Source of the DNA: Bacilli bacterium
GTDB lineage: Bacteria > Bacillota_I > Bacilli_A > RFN20 > CAG-826
Direction of reading: 5' to 3'
NCBI GenBank assembly: GCA_017447305.1
Contig: JAFSNY010000045.1
Coordinates: 1-52,860 of the forward strand
Length of the DNA: 52,860 nucleotides
The notes under the pieces were generated by a model. The model was not told the origin of the DNA, searched no databases, and saw only the letters and a list, made by a program, of their open reading frames with translations. Position numbers and translations under genes: made by a program. Within the stretch, counting starts at the first letter, position 1. Each line of letters begins with the position of its first letter. Below, piece by piece: positions 17,144-23,364 of the stretch.

Positions 17144-18215
17144 TGTAAATCACCTCCCCTTCTGGCGCGTCTTTCTTTCTTCCAACTCTCCCAGATATTT
17201 GCACCAATGCTGCTTTATCATAGAGAGGATGATCAGCATTGAAGATAATAACTTGCAAATCTTTTACAGTTACTCCTCTTTCAAGAACTGCTGTCGTAAA
17301 AAGCGTTCTTATCAAACCTTTTTTAAACTCTTTAATTATCTTTTCTCTCTTTGCTCGTTTTGAATGTACATAGTTAACCTGCTTACAAAAGAGTCTAACC
17401 ACGTAATAGAGATTCTCGCATTGGTCAATTGTCGGAGCAAACACGAACACTTGTTTATTGTGTTTTTGATAATCTTTTATTTTCTTTATTAGGTAATAAT
17501 ATCTTTTTAAAATATTAGCTTTATAAAGCGTCGGAACAGGTAACGGATGATGATGGTGCCGAGCATTTAATTCTAATATCACTCTTCCTTCTTCTTTAAA
17601 AAACGATAATACCTTATCTGATGGTGTCGCTGACATTTGTATGTAGTGTCCTTTGATTGATCTAAAAAACATAATGTTTAAAACATCATTTTCATCAAAC
17701 GGAAAGGCATCAATTTCATCCAAAATTAATAAATCAAAATAGTTTGGATAGCGAAATAATTGATGAGTGGTCAGACATATAATATCGCCTTCTAGGTTGT
17801 CATTATGTCCCCCATATACAGAAATAACTTTGTTGTTTTTAAAGATTTTGTTTAGTCTCCAATAAATCTCTATAACAACATCTCTTCTAGGAATGGCAAA
17901 GCCAACTGTTCCCCCACTCGTTAGCACATAGGAAATAGTTTGTAAAACTATTTCTGTTTTACCAGATCCAGTCACCGCAAAAACTAGACTATCTATACCT
18001 TTCTTATAGTTCTCCACTAACTTATCCGATAGTTCTTTTTGCTCTGGGGATAGTTCATACTCAAGATAAATAGGTGCTTTTTTAGGATATGACGGCTTGT
18101 GTTCTACTTGTTCGCCTTTAAAAGAGATACACCTACGACAATATGGTTTGCCGTTCAAGTATCCAATTGAATGAATATCTGTGTTGCCACAAATTGGGCA
18201 TTTAAAAGTTTCTAT
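17016..18215 (-). CDS. comFA: ComFA, DEAD-type ATPase of DNA uptake, unusual start
   Basis: ComFA is a membrane-associated ATP-dependent DNA translocase in transformation. Visible are an N-terminal four-cysteine zinc finger (KCPICGNT ... YCRRC), Walker A TGSGKTE, LDEIDAF (DEAD variant), MSATP, and a C-terminal helicase motif QISGRVGRK. The zinc finger begins before the first in-frame TTG (18158), and no ATG, GTG or TTG lies further upstream before the in-frame TGA. The coordinates given start at an ATA (18215) about 10 nt after GGAAGGAG. Alternatively, translation from the ATG at 18222 could shift +1 at TTT TAA (18207-18202). The 5' third is duplicated twice upstream. Confidence 0.85.
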   Translation of the reverse strand: METFKCPICGNTDIHSIGYLNGKPYCRRCISFKGEQVEHKPSYPKKAPIYLEYELSPEQKELSDKLVENYKKGIDSLVFAVTGSGKTEIVLQTISYVLTSGGTVGFAIPRRDVVIEIYWRLNKIFKNNKVISVYGGHNDNLEGDIICLTTHQLFRYPNYFDLLILDEIDAFPFDENDVLNIMFFRSIKGHYIQMSATPSDKVLSFFKEEGRVILELNARHHHHPLPVPTLYKANILKRYYYLIKKIKDYQKHNKQVFVFAPTIDQCENLYYVVRLFCKQVNYVHSKRAKREKIIKEFKKGLIRTLFTTAVLERGVTVKDLQVIIFNADHPLYDKAALVQISGRVGRKKDAPEGEVIYIAKKITKSMEESIRDIERSNRCLQNMLQRDKTEEIKQSNGDT

Positions 18216-18233
18216 GTTGCATCATCTCCTTCC
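18202..18233 (-). promoter_or_regulatory. comFA translation-initiation region
   Basis: Minus strand: GGAAGGAG (18226-18233), then ATG codons at 18225 and 18222, followed by five sense codons and TAA (18204-18202). comFA is read one base out of this frame. The sequence TTTTAA could permit +1 slippage of the Phe tRNA. A non-AUG start at 18215 has better spacing from the Shine-Dalgarno sequence. The out-of-frame ATG is kept in both upstream copies. Confidence 0.55.
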
Positions 18234-18240
18234 TTTTGGT

Positions 18241-18374
18241 TTAATATATGTAGTGATTCGCATGTAGGAATCCTTTGTTGGTTCCTGTGAATCATCAAGT
18301 TGTCACGCAGGGCTGAATAGGCTCAGACAACCGCGCACCAATTGGCAGCTCGTTCTGCCCGATGCACTAAGTCC
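18241..18374 (-). other. Structured spacer between cassette gene 1 and comFA
   Basis: This 134-bp stretch has no gene. On the minus strand it can form three hairpins: GCATC-GGCAG/CTGCC-GGTGC, GTTGT-CTGA/TCAG-ACAAC, and TGATTC/GAATCA with an AGGAA/TTCCT inner stem. The TGATTC/GAATCA hairpin ends directly at the conserved comFA leader ACTACATATATTAAA. Equivalent positions in the other modules also hold an imperfect hairpin, but of unrelated sequence. Confidence 0.5.
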
Positions 18375-18752
18375 CTAGCGGACTTTTTTATTTTTTTGCT
18401 CCAAATACTTTTTATATTTTTTAGTTAATTGAGGTTTCTTTCTTTTAATTAATTCAATTCGAGGTTTATCTACCTTATTAACTTTCAAACCAACTAATTC
18501 ATGATCACCCAAATCTCCATGAGAAGCTATTACTGGTTTTTTATGCACAAAAGAAGCTTTTACGGTTGTTTCAATCGGAACTTTTAGCATTATTCTGTCA
18601 TTTCTTCCTGTAGTATCAAAAACGACTATCCAATACTTATTTCTTTTTCGATCCAGTTTAAAAACTAATGATGGGTGACCTAATCGGCCAGTATGGAAAG
18701 TTGTATAAAATTTTCCTCTCAGAATTCTGATTCTTTTTCGTTTTTTACTCAT
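18375..18752 (-). CDS. Cassette gene 1: small basic protein of unknown function
   Basis: Small, very basic protein, 125 aa, with a Lys/Arg-rich start (MSKKRKR). It contains RGKFY, GHPSLVFKLD, then RNKYWIVVFDTTGRNDRI and a long Lys-rich tail. The core resembles that of cassette gene 3 (KNKYWIVRFTDSEGRH), so the two are distant relatives despite different tails. The GHPS-then-hydrophobic-strand pattern is loosely reminiscent of PemK/MazF SH3-like barrels, but this is a weak resemblance and no function is assigned. The left-boundary motif lies about 20-35 nt before the ATG. The stop codon is inside a stem AAGTCC/GGACTT. Confidence 0.7.
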   Translation of the reverse strand: MSKKRKRIRILRGKFYTTFHTGRLGHPSLVFKLDRKRNKYWIVVFDTTGRNDRIMLKVPIETTVKASFVHKKPVIASHGDLGDHELVGLKVNKVDKPRIELIKRKKPQLTKKYKKYLEQKNKKVR

Positions 18753-18769
18753 AATTAATATTCTTTCTA

Positions 18770-19042
18770 TTATGGTTTTCGTGTCTTTGGAGATCCAGTG
18801 ACCGCAAAAACTAAACTATCTATACCTTTCTTATAGTTTTCTACTAACTTATTAGATAATTCTTTCTGTTCTGGAGATAATTCATACTCTAAGTGGATGG
18901 GTGCTTTCTTTGGATAAGAATGTTTATGCTCCACTTCTTCACCTTTAAAAGAAATACATCTACGACAATATGGTTTTCCGTTCAGTATTCCAATTGAGTG
19001 AATATCTGTGTTGCCACAAACTGGGCATTTATAAGTTTTGAT
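18770..19042 (-). pseudogene. Partial comFA copy (5' fragment, copy 2)
   Basis: A 273-bp open stretch homologous to the start of comFA: zinc finger CPVCGNTDIHSIG ... YCRRC, then SFKGEEVEH, PIHLEYELSPEQKEL and FAVTGS. It breaks at the Walker A Lys-Thr and ends in SPKTRKP plus stop. It is preceded by the same leader and a GAAAGGAGG ribosome-binding site (19052-19060), and by an out-of-frame ATG as in comFA. Differences from comFA are mostly synonymous. It could still be translated as a 90-aa truncated ComFA. With the next entry it accounts for the otherwise gene-free stretch 18753-19130. Confidence 0.85.
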
Positions 19043-19074
19043 ATTGCATTACCTCCTTTCGTTTGCTTTAATAT

Positions 19075-19130
19075 ATGTAGTTAGTGCTATCGGCTAGTCC
19101 GACCAAAGCCCAAGTTTAGTAGGTTTTACA
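19075..19130 (-). other. Hairpin at the end of cassette 2
   Basis: On the minus strand a perfect 7-bp inverted repeat GTTAGTG/CACTAAC encloses about 40 nt with an internal TCGG/CCGA stem. The right arm abuts the conserved comFA leader (TACATATATTAAA). It has the position of a cassette boundary or a terminator, but no T-run follows. Confidence 0.5.
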
Positions 19131-19427
19131 CTAACTTTTTTTGTTATTTAAATAGTTTTCAATTTCTATTAAATCGTCTTCTGAGAGATTGAATTTTTCT
19201 AAAAGTTGACCCCTCGTCTTAATCGGATCCTTTCTTAAATACTTTCTAACATATGCTTTGTCATTTCTTTTTGGATTAGGATTAACTTTTAGTTCAATAT
19301 ATCTATTCTTCTTAGTAGGTCTTGAAGTAACTTCTAAATTAATCCAAATAGTTCCGTTTGAATCTACTTCTATACTTGGATGATTTCTTGTTTTTCTATT
19401 CTTGTAGAATTTATATTTTTTGCTCAT
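19131..19427 (-). CDS. Cassette gene 2: small basic protein of unknown function
   Basis: Basic protein of 98 aa starting MSKKYKFYKNRK. It has RNHPSIEVDSNGTIWINLEV, a Lys/Asn/Pro-rich middle (KVNPNPKRNDK), and a C-terminal helical segment RGQLLEKFNLSEDDLIEIENYL that may be an oligomerisation or partner-binding helix. The N-terminal HPSI-strand-NG pattern aligns loosely with cassette genes 1 and 3, but overall similarity is low. AAGAGGTG precedes the ATG, and the cassette left-boundary motif lies just upstream. Not recognised. Confidence 0.7.
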   Translation of the reverse strand: MSKKYKFYKNRKTRNHPSIEVDSNGTIWINLEVTSRPTKKNRYIELKVNPNPKRNDKAYVRKYLRKDPIKTRGQLLEKFNLSEDDLIEIENYLNNKKS

Positions 19428-19446
19428 TTAATTCACCTCTTTTCTG

Positions 19447-19719
19447 CTATGGATTTCGTGTCTTTAGTGAACCGCACACCGCAAAAACCAAACTATCAAT
19501 TCCCCTTTTATAGTTTTCAACAAGCTTATCTGATAATTCTTTTTGTTCTGGGGGTAGTTCATACTCTAGGTGAATAGGTGCTTTCTTAGGATATGAAGGC
19601 TTACGTTCAACTTCTTCACCTTTAAAAGAAATACATTTACGGCAATAAGGCTTGCCATTGAGTGTTCCGATTGAATGAATATCTGTGTTTCCATAAACTG
19701 GACATTTATAAGTTTCGAT
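19447..19719 (-). pseudogene. Partial comFA copy (5' fragment, copy 3)
   Basis: A second 273-bp comFA 5' fragment, exactly the length of copy 2. It is open throughout but has lost one zinc-finger cysteine (CPVY in place of CPVC) and has VCGSLKTRNP plus stop at the Walker A position. Leader, AAGGAGG ribosome-binding site and out-of-frame ATG are kept. It is flanked by cassette gene 3 upstream and cassette gene 2 downstream. It accounts for the gene-free stretch 19428-19751. Confidence 0.85.
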
Positions 19720-19751
19720 ATTGCATTACCTCCTTCATTTTGATTTAATAA

Positions 19752-20159
19752 TTATAGTGAGCAAGCACATAGGGGCTGTAAAAGGCGCGTGTGGCTCATT
19801 TTTTCTTTTGTATCTTTTTTTACCGTTTTTCGATCATCTTTATGTATTCTAAAGTTTTCGTAAGGATAAGGATGTTTAAAATTCTCATACTTAACTATTT
19901 GTGGTTGTGTAATTACAAAACTTTTTGCGCCAGTGTTTTCTAATGTTGGGTCAATTTGGTGAAGCAGTAGCTCTCTATGTCTACCTTCTGAATCGGTAAA
20001 TCGCACAATCCAATACTTATTTTTCTTTGTATTCTTCTTGTATAATCTAGAATAATGACCGCCATTTGAATCCATTATTCTATAGAATTTGCCTTTAATA
20101 AGTGGCTTCTGGTATCTTCTTTCATAAGTTGATTTACGCTTTTTATTTCTTTTGCTCAT
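19752..20159 (-). CDS. Cassette gene 3: small basic protein of unknown function
   Basis: Basic protein, 135 aa, starting MSKRNKKRKS. It contains IKGKFYRIMDSNGGHYSRLY and KNKYWIVRFTDSEGRHRELLL, matching the core of cassette gene 1 (RGKFY ... RNKYWIVVFDTTGR), and then a Lys-rich tail. The last codons (after KEKMS) read through a GC-richer imperfect hairpin (GAGC/GCTC), so the natural C-terminus may have been changed. AGGAAG lies before the ATG. It sits directly after the rpiB terminator and the left-boundary motif, with no comFA fragment on its upstream side. Function unknown. Confidence 0.7.
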   Translation of the reverse strand: MSKRNKKRKSTYERRYQKPLIKGKFYRIMDSNGGHYSRLYKKNTKKNKYWIVRFTDSEGRHRELLLHQIDPTLENTGAKSFVITQPQIVKYENFKHPYPYENFRIHKDDRKTVKKDTKEKMSHTRLLQPLCACSL

Positions 20160-20174
20160 ATTTCTTCCTTTCTG

Positions 20175-20193
20175 TTATGGATTTCGTGTCTTT
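20175..20193 (-). repeat. Cassette left-boundary motif (three copies)
   Basis: The plus-strand sequence TTATGGATTTCGTGTCTTT occurs here and, with one or two changes, at 19447-19465 and 18770-18788. In each case it lies 15-35 bp upstream of a cassette gene. At the two inner sites it is fused to the truncated end of a comFA fragment and supplies its stop codon. Confidence 0.8.
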
Positions 20194-20224
20194 GGTTATA
20201 AATTGGTTTTCAAATAAATAAAAA

Positions 20225-20273
20225 CCCCTACTTATATATAGGGGCGTTTTTCGATTTTTCGCTAAAAAACTTT
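20225..20273 (-). terminator. rpiB terminator, hairpin repeat copy B
   Basis: Minus-strand CCCC-loop-GGGG followed by TTTTT ends the prfA-prmC-rpiB unit. The 12-nt loop and the flanking TTTTTTAGCGAAAAATCG are shared with the dprA-proximal copy at 3158-3203, while the stem bases differ in a compensated way. Confidence 0.7.
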
Positions 20274-20275
20274 AA

Positions 20276-20719
20276 TTATTTTTCAATATCGCTTATTAAT
20301 TCAACTCTTCTTTGGTGTATTCCACCTTCAAATTCAGTATTTAAAAATACAAATAATGCCTTTTCGACCATTTCGTAATCCATAAATTTTTGGCCAAACG
20401 CAATAACATTTGCATCATTATGTTGTCTCATTAATGCTGCAACTTGTGGGTTATAAGCAACACCACATCTAATTCCTTTAACTTTGTTGGCACTTATAGA
20501 GATTCCTTCTCCAGTCGTGCAGATTAAAACTCCATATTTAGCATCGCCATTTTTAACTAATTCAGCGACCTTTTTTCCGTATACAGGATAATCGCAAGAA
20601 TCCTCAGAATCGGTTCCAACATTGATAACTTCATATCCTTGTTCTTTTAGGAATTTCATTAATCTATTTTTATAATCTAGACCACCATGGTCATTTCCGA
20701 TTGCGATTTTTCCTTTCAT
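20276..20719 (-). CDS. rpiB: Ribose-5-phosphate isomerase B
   Basis: RpiB/LacAB family sugar-phosphate isomerase, 147 aa, interconverting ribose-5-phosphate and ribulose-5-phosphate. Motifs are GNDHGGLDYKN at the N-terminus, the active-site Cys in CTTGEGISISANKVKGIRC, and the RQHNDANVIAFG segment. The last residues, GGIHQRRVELI, also match the family. Its ATG overlaps the stop of the prmC-sua5 fusion (ATGA). Order prfA-prmC-sua5-rpiB corresponds to prfA-prmC-ywlC-ywlF in Bacillus. Confidence 0.95.
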   Translation of the reverse strand: MKGKIAIGNDHGGLDYKNRLMKFLKEQGYEVINVGTDSEDSCDYPVYGKKVAELVKNGDAKYGVLICTTGEGISISANKVKGIRCGVAYNPQVAALMRQHNDANVIAFGQKFMDYEMVEKALFVFLNTEFEGGIHQRRVELISDIEK

Positions 20720-22149
20720 AGTTTTAATCTCCTTTTAATCTCATCAAGCGTCAAGCTTCCTTCTCTTATAATTTTAATATCTTCACCTGTTAAATCAATA
20801 ATCGTTGAAGGAAGATTTCCTAACGAATCTCCTCCTAGATAATAGTCAATCTCATCACCAAATATTCTTTTTGCATCTTCAGTTGTTAAGGCAGGTTTTT
20901 CTCCAGATTTATTCGCTGATGGAACTAGGAGAGGCTTACCAACTTTTTTAATTAATGACTTAATTTGATTGTGGTCAGGAACCCTAATTCCAATCACATC
21001 AGTGCCATGCGTAACATAGTCTTTTATATTGTCTTTTTTCTTTAATAAAAATGTCATTGGATATTCGATGCATTTTTCCACTATTTCATTAAATCTAATG
21101 GAGATATGTGCGAAATTTGAAACTTCATCATAGGAATCAAGCATCAAAGTATATGGTTTATCATCTGGTCTATTTTTGATCTTGTTTAAATGATTATAAG
21201 CATCAAAATTATCATATACCACGCCCAAACCCATGACGGTTTCGGTTGGAAAACACACTATCCCTCCATCATTAAGGATTGAGGCAGCTTTATCTAAGTT
21301 TAGATCATGATCTTTCATATAATTAATAAATAAGAAACGCGTGTGTCCATATAGGTCTTTACGAAATTCGAACGTCGAATTTTTAAGGACATTTTTTATT
21401 ATAGCAGTAAGTCTTTCTTCCATATCATCTTCAATTTCAAAAGCGATAATCGAGTTATCGTTCATTATGAGTGGAATGGATATAATTATTTCTTGATAAA
21501 ATCTTGCCTGAGGATTCGCAAAAAGCGCCAAATGAGGTTCGTTATTTAAAACTAACGGATCAACACTTTCTTCTGATTTTATATATGGGGGGTTGCTTAT
21601 AAGAACATCGTATTTTTCTTCTCTTTCTAATATTGGATCAACAATGTTTTCATGATAGAAAAATACTTTGGTATTTAGTCTCTTGTTATTTAATTCCGCA
21701 ACATCGATAGCGTCATTAGAAATATCTGTTCCCACTACATGTGCATTAGGGAAATTATGCGCTAAAGAAATAGCGATACACCCACTTCCTGTACATACAT
21801 CAAGAAGGTTAAAACTATCCATGTGTTTTTCTCTGATTCTTCTTATCAATTCAAGAGTCAATTCTTCTGTTTCGTTTCGAGGAATAAGAACTCTTTCATC
21901 AACAAAGAAATCAAGATTGCAGAATTCAGATGAGTTTATGACATATTGATAAGGTCTGCCTTTTTCTATTTCTTGGACATAATTGTTGAAAAGGTCTATA
22001 TTTTGACACTCCTTATCCATTGATAAAGAGAAATCTGTCGAATCTCCGAGCCCATTAACTTTAATTAAAAGAGACCTAATAACTTCTTTCGTTAAATAGG
22101 TCGATTCTCTTTTTAGTGTTTTAAAATATATTTCTCTAATTGTGGCCAT
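20716..22149 (-). CDS. Fused PrmC (release-factor methyltransferase) and Sua5/TsaC-type protein
   Basis: A 477-aa fusion. Residues about 1-278 are PrmC/HemK, which methylates the GGQ glutamine of release factors: SAM motif LLDVCTGSGCIAISLA (115-130) and catalytic NPPY (186-189). Residues about 283-477 are a YrdC/Sua5 domain that makes threonylcarbamoyl-AMP for the t6A tRNA modification. It has GGIVCFPTETVMGLG, KIKNRPDDKP and PSANKSG, but no C-terminal Sua5 extension, so it is TsaC-like. The start overlaps the prfA stop (TAATG). In Bacillus these are separate neighbouring genes, so fusion here is a local joining of adjacent genes. Confidence 0.95.
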   Translation of the reverse strand: MATIREIYFKTLKRESTYLTKEVIRSLLIKVNGLGDSTDFSLSMDKECQNIDLFNNYVQEIEKGRPYQYVINSSEFCNLDFFVDERVLIPRNETEELTLELIRRIREKHMDSFNLLDVCTGSGCIAISLAHNFPNAHVVGTDISNDAIDVAELNNKRLNTKVFFYHENIVDPILEREEKYDVLISNPPYIKSEESVDPLVLNNEPHLALFANPQARFYQEIIISIPLIMNDNSIIAFEIEDDMEERLTAIIKNVLKNSTFEFRKDLYGHTRFLFINYMKDHDLNLDKAASILNDGGIVCFPTETVMGLGVVYDNFDAYNHLNKIKNRPDDKPYTLMLDSYDEVSNFAHISIRFNEIVEKCIEYPMTFLLKKKDNIKDYVTHGTDVIGIRVPDHNQIKSLIKKVGKPLLVPSANKSGEKPALTTEDAKRIFGDEIDYYLGGDSLGNLPSTIIDLTGEDIKIIREGSLTLDEIKRRLKL

Positions 22150-23225
22150 TAGCTTTCCGATGCCATTTTTTGTGCTTGGTCAAAGTGAATGAGAGCGTCA
22201 ATGACATCATCGATTTCCCCTTCCATTACTCGATCAAGTCTTTGAATTGTAAATCCGATACGGTGGTCGGTAACACGGTTTTGAGGATAGTTATAAGTTC
22301 TAATCTTTTCACTTCTCTCGCCTGTTCCAACTTTAAGTTTTCTTTCCGCACCCACTTTAGCTTGTTGTTCTTCTAATAAAGTTGCATACATTTTTGCTCT
22401 TAACATTTGCATAGCAATTTCTCTATTTTGAATTTGTGATTTTTCAGTTTGGCAAGCAACAACGATTCCTGTAGGAATGTGGGTAATGCGAACCGCGGAT
22501 TCTGTCTTATTAACGTTTTGTCCTCCAGCGCCTTGAGAATGATATGTATCAACTTGTAAATCGTTTGGGTTAATTTCAACATCAATTTCTTCAGCTTCTG
22601 GCATAACAAGAACTGTCGCTGTTGAAGTATGGATTCTTCCTGAGGCTTCAGTCTTAGGAACTCTTTGGACGCGGTGCGCGCCACTTTCAAACTTTAGTTT
22701 GGAATACACGCTATTACCTTTAATCATGAACGAAACCATCGCAAATCCACCAGCTTCAGAAGGGTTTTCATCAATCATTTGAATCTTCCAACCTTGTCTT
22801 TCGGCATATCTGGTGTACATTCTGAATAAATCACCGGCAAAAATGTTTGCTTCATCTCCACCAGCAGCGCCTCTAATCTCAACGATGATATTTTTGTCAT
22901 CATTAGGATCTTTAGGAAGCAATAGTGTTCTTAGCAATTCTATTATTTGTTCACATTCACTATCGATTCGCTTGATTTCTTCTTTTCCCATTTCGGAGAT
23001 TTCAGGGTCAGAATCATTCGCCATTTCGAGAGCAGCTTCGCGGTCTTCCACTAATTTAAGATATTTATTGAAGTTTTCGACTTGTGGTTCAAGAATTGCT
23101 CTCTCTTTGGTAAGTGCTTTAAAATGAGCGATGTCACGAGTAACATTCTCATTCATCAACTCCTCATCAATTTCTTGAAGTTTTTTCTTTGCAGCGAGCA
23201 ATCTTTGATACATGCTTTCTTCCAT
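22149..23225 (-). CDS. prfA: Peptide chain release factor 1
   Basis: RF1, 358 aa, recognising UAA and UAG. The GGQ motif is in [16 protein letters not shown], and the RF1-type recognition tripeptide region is RVPKTEASGRIHTST. The open frame extends 12 codons further upstream, but the ATG at 23225 has GGAG at 8-nt spacing and gives the normal family length. It is followed by its own modifying enzyme PrmC with a 1-nt TAATG overlap. Confidence 0.97.
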   Translation of the reverse strand: MEESMYQRLLAAKKKLQEIDEELMNENVTRDIAHFKALTKERAILEPQVENFNKYLKLVEDREAALEMANDSDPEISEMGKEEIKRIDSECEQIIELLRTLLLPKDPNDDKNIIVEIRGAAGGDEANIFAGDLFRMYTRYAERQGWKIQMIDENPSEAGGFAMVSFMIKGNSVYSKLKFESGAHRVQRVPKTEASGRIHTSTATVLVMPEAEEIDVEINPNDLQVDTYHSQGAGGQNVNKTESAVRITHIPTGIVVACQTEKSQIQNREIAMQMLRAKMYATLLEEQQAKVGAERKLKVGTGERSEKIRTYNYPQNRVTDHRIGFTIQRLDRVMEGEIDDVIDALIHFDQAQKMASES

Positions 23226-23251
23226 AAATTCATCTCCAATAAGCGTAAAGT

Positions 23252-23280
23252 ATTGTATCATAACTTCCTTTAAGTATGAA
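23252..23280 (-). promoter_or_regulatory. prfA promoter
   Basis: Minus-strand TTCATA (23275-23280) and TACAAT (23252-23257) with 17-bp spacing. The same TTCATA -35 is seen in the divergent dnaX promoter. Confidence 0.5.
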
Positions 23281-23316
23281 GAAACAATTATTTTTGCTTA
23301 ATATTTATATTAATTA

Positions 23317-23345
23317 TTCATAAGAAAGACAAAAATGTGTATAAT
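23317..23345 (+). promoter_or_regulatory. dnaX promoter
   Basis: TTCATA (23317-23322), 17-bp spacer, then a perfect TATAAT (23340-23345). The expected start near 23352 gives a leader of about 13 nt that begins at the AGGTGG ribosome-binding site. Confidence 0.6.
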
Positions 23346-23364
23346 CATTTCAGGTGGTTTATTT

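Larger units (their letters stand above)
17961..20193 (-). mobile_element. Array of three small-gene cassettes at the comFA 5' end
   Basis: Read on the minus strand, three modules each begin with AAAGACACGAAAWCCATARYAGAAA, carry one small basic-protein gene and then an imperfect hairpin, and end with a comFA leader plus comFA codons up to the Walker A site. Module lengths are about 728, 677 and 828 bp. The last comFA 5' end is fused to the rest of comFA, and the other two are stranded 273-bp fragments. The fragments differ from comFA mainly at synonymous sites, which suggests they come from divergent functional comFA alleles and not from decay in place. No integrase or transposase is encoded. 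Serial cassette insertion is inference. Confidence 0.5.

Noticed and set aside
18770-20193. Integron-like cassette array with attC sites
   Set aside because: Each small gene ends with an imperfect hairpin as in integrons, but no GTTRRRY/RYYYAAC boxes in the right orientation are present, and no integrase is visible. The repeated comFA fragments do not fit an integron.
18770-20193. CRISPR array
   Set aside because: Repeats are hundreds of bases apart and separated by genes. There are no regular spacers.
22813-23127. 104-aa plus-strand ORF
   Set aside because: Antisense to prfA, and Ser-rich, as expected from the reverse of acidic helices.
23335-23364. N-terminal extension of dnaX
   Set aside because: The ATG at 23335 lies before the predicted -10 element and would add residues not found in the family.
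23226-23364. SRP RNA upstream of dnaX
   Set aside because: In Bacillus the gene lies near dnaX, but this 139-bp gap is AT-rich, holds two promoters, and has no GGAA-tetraloop domain.
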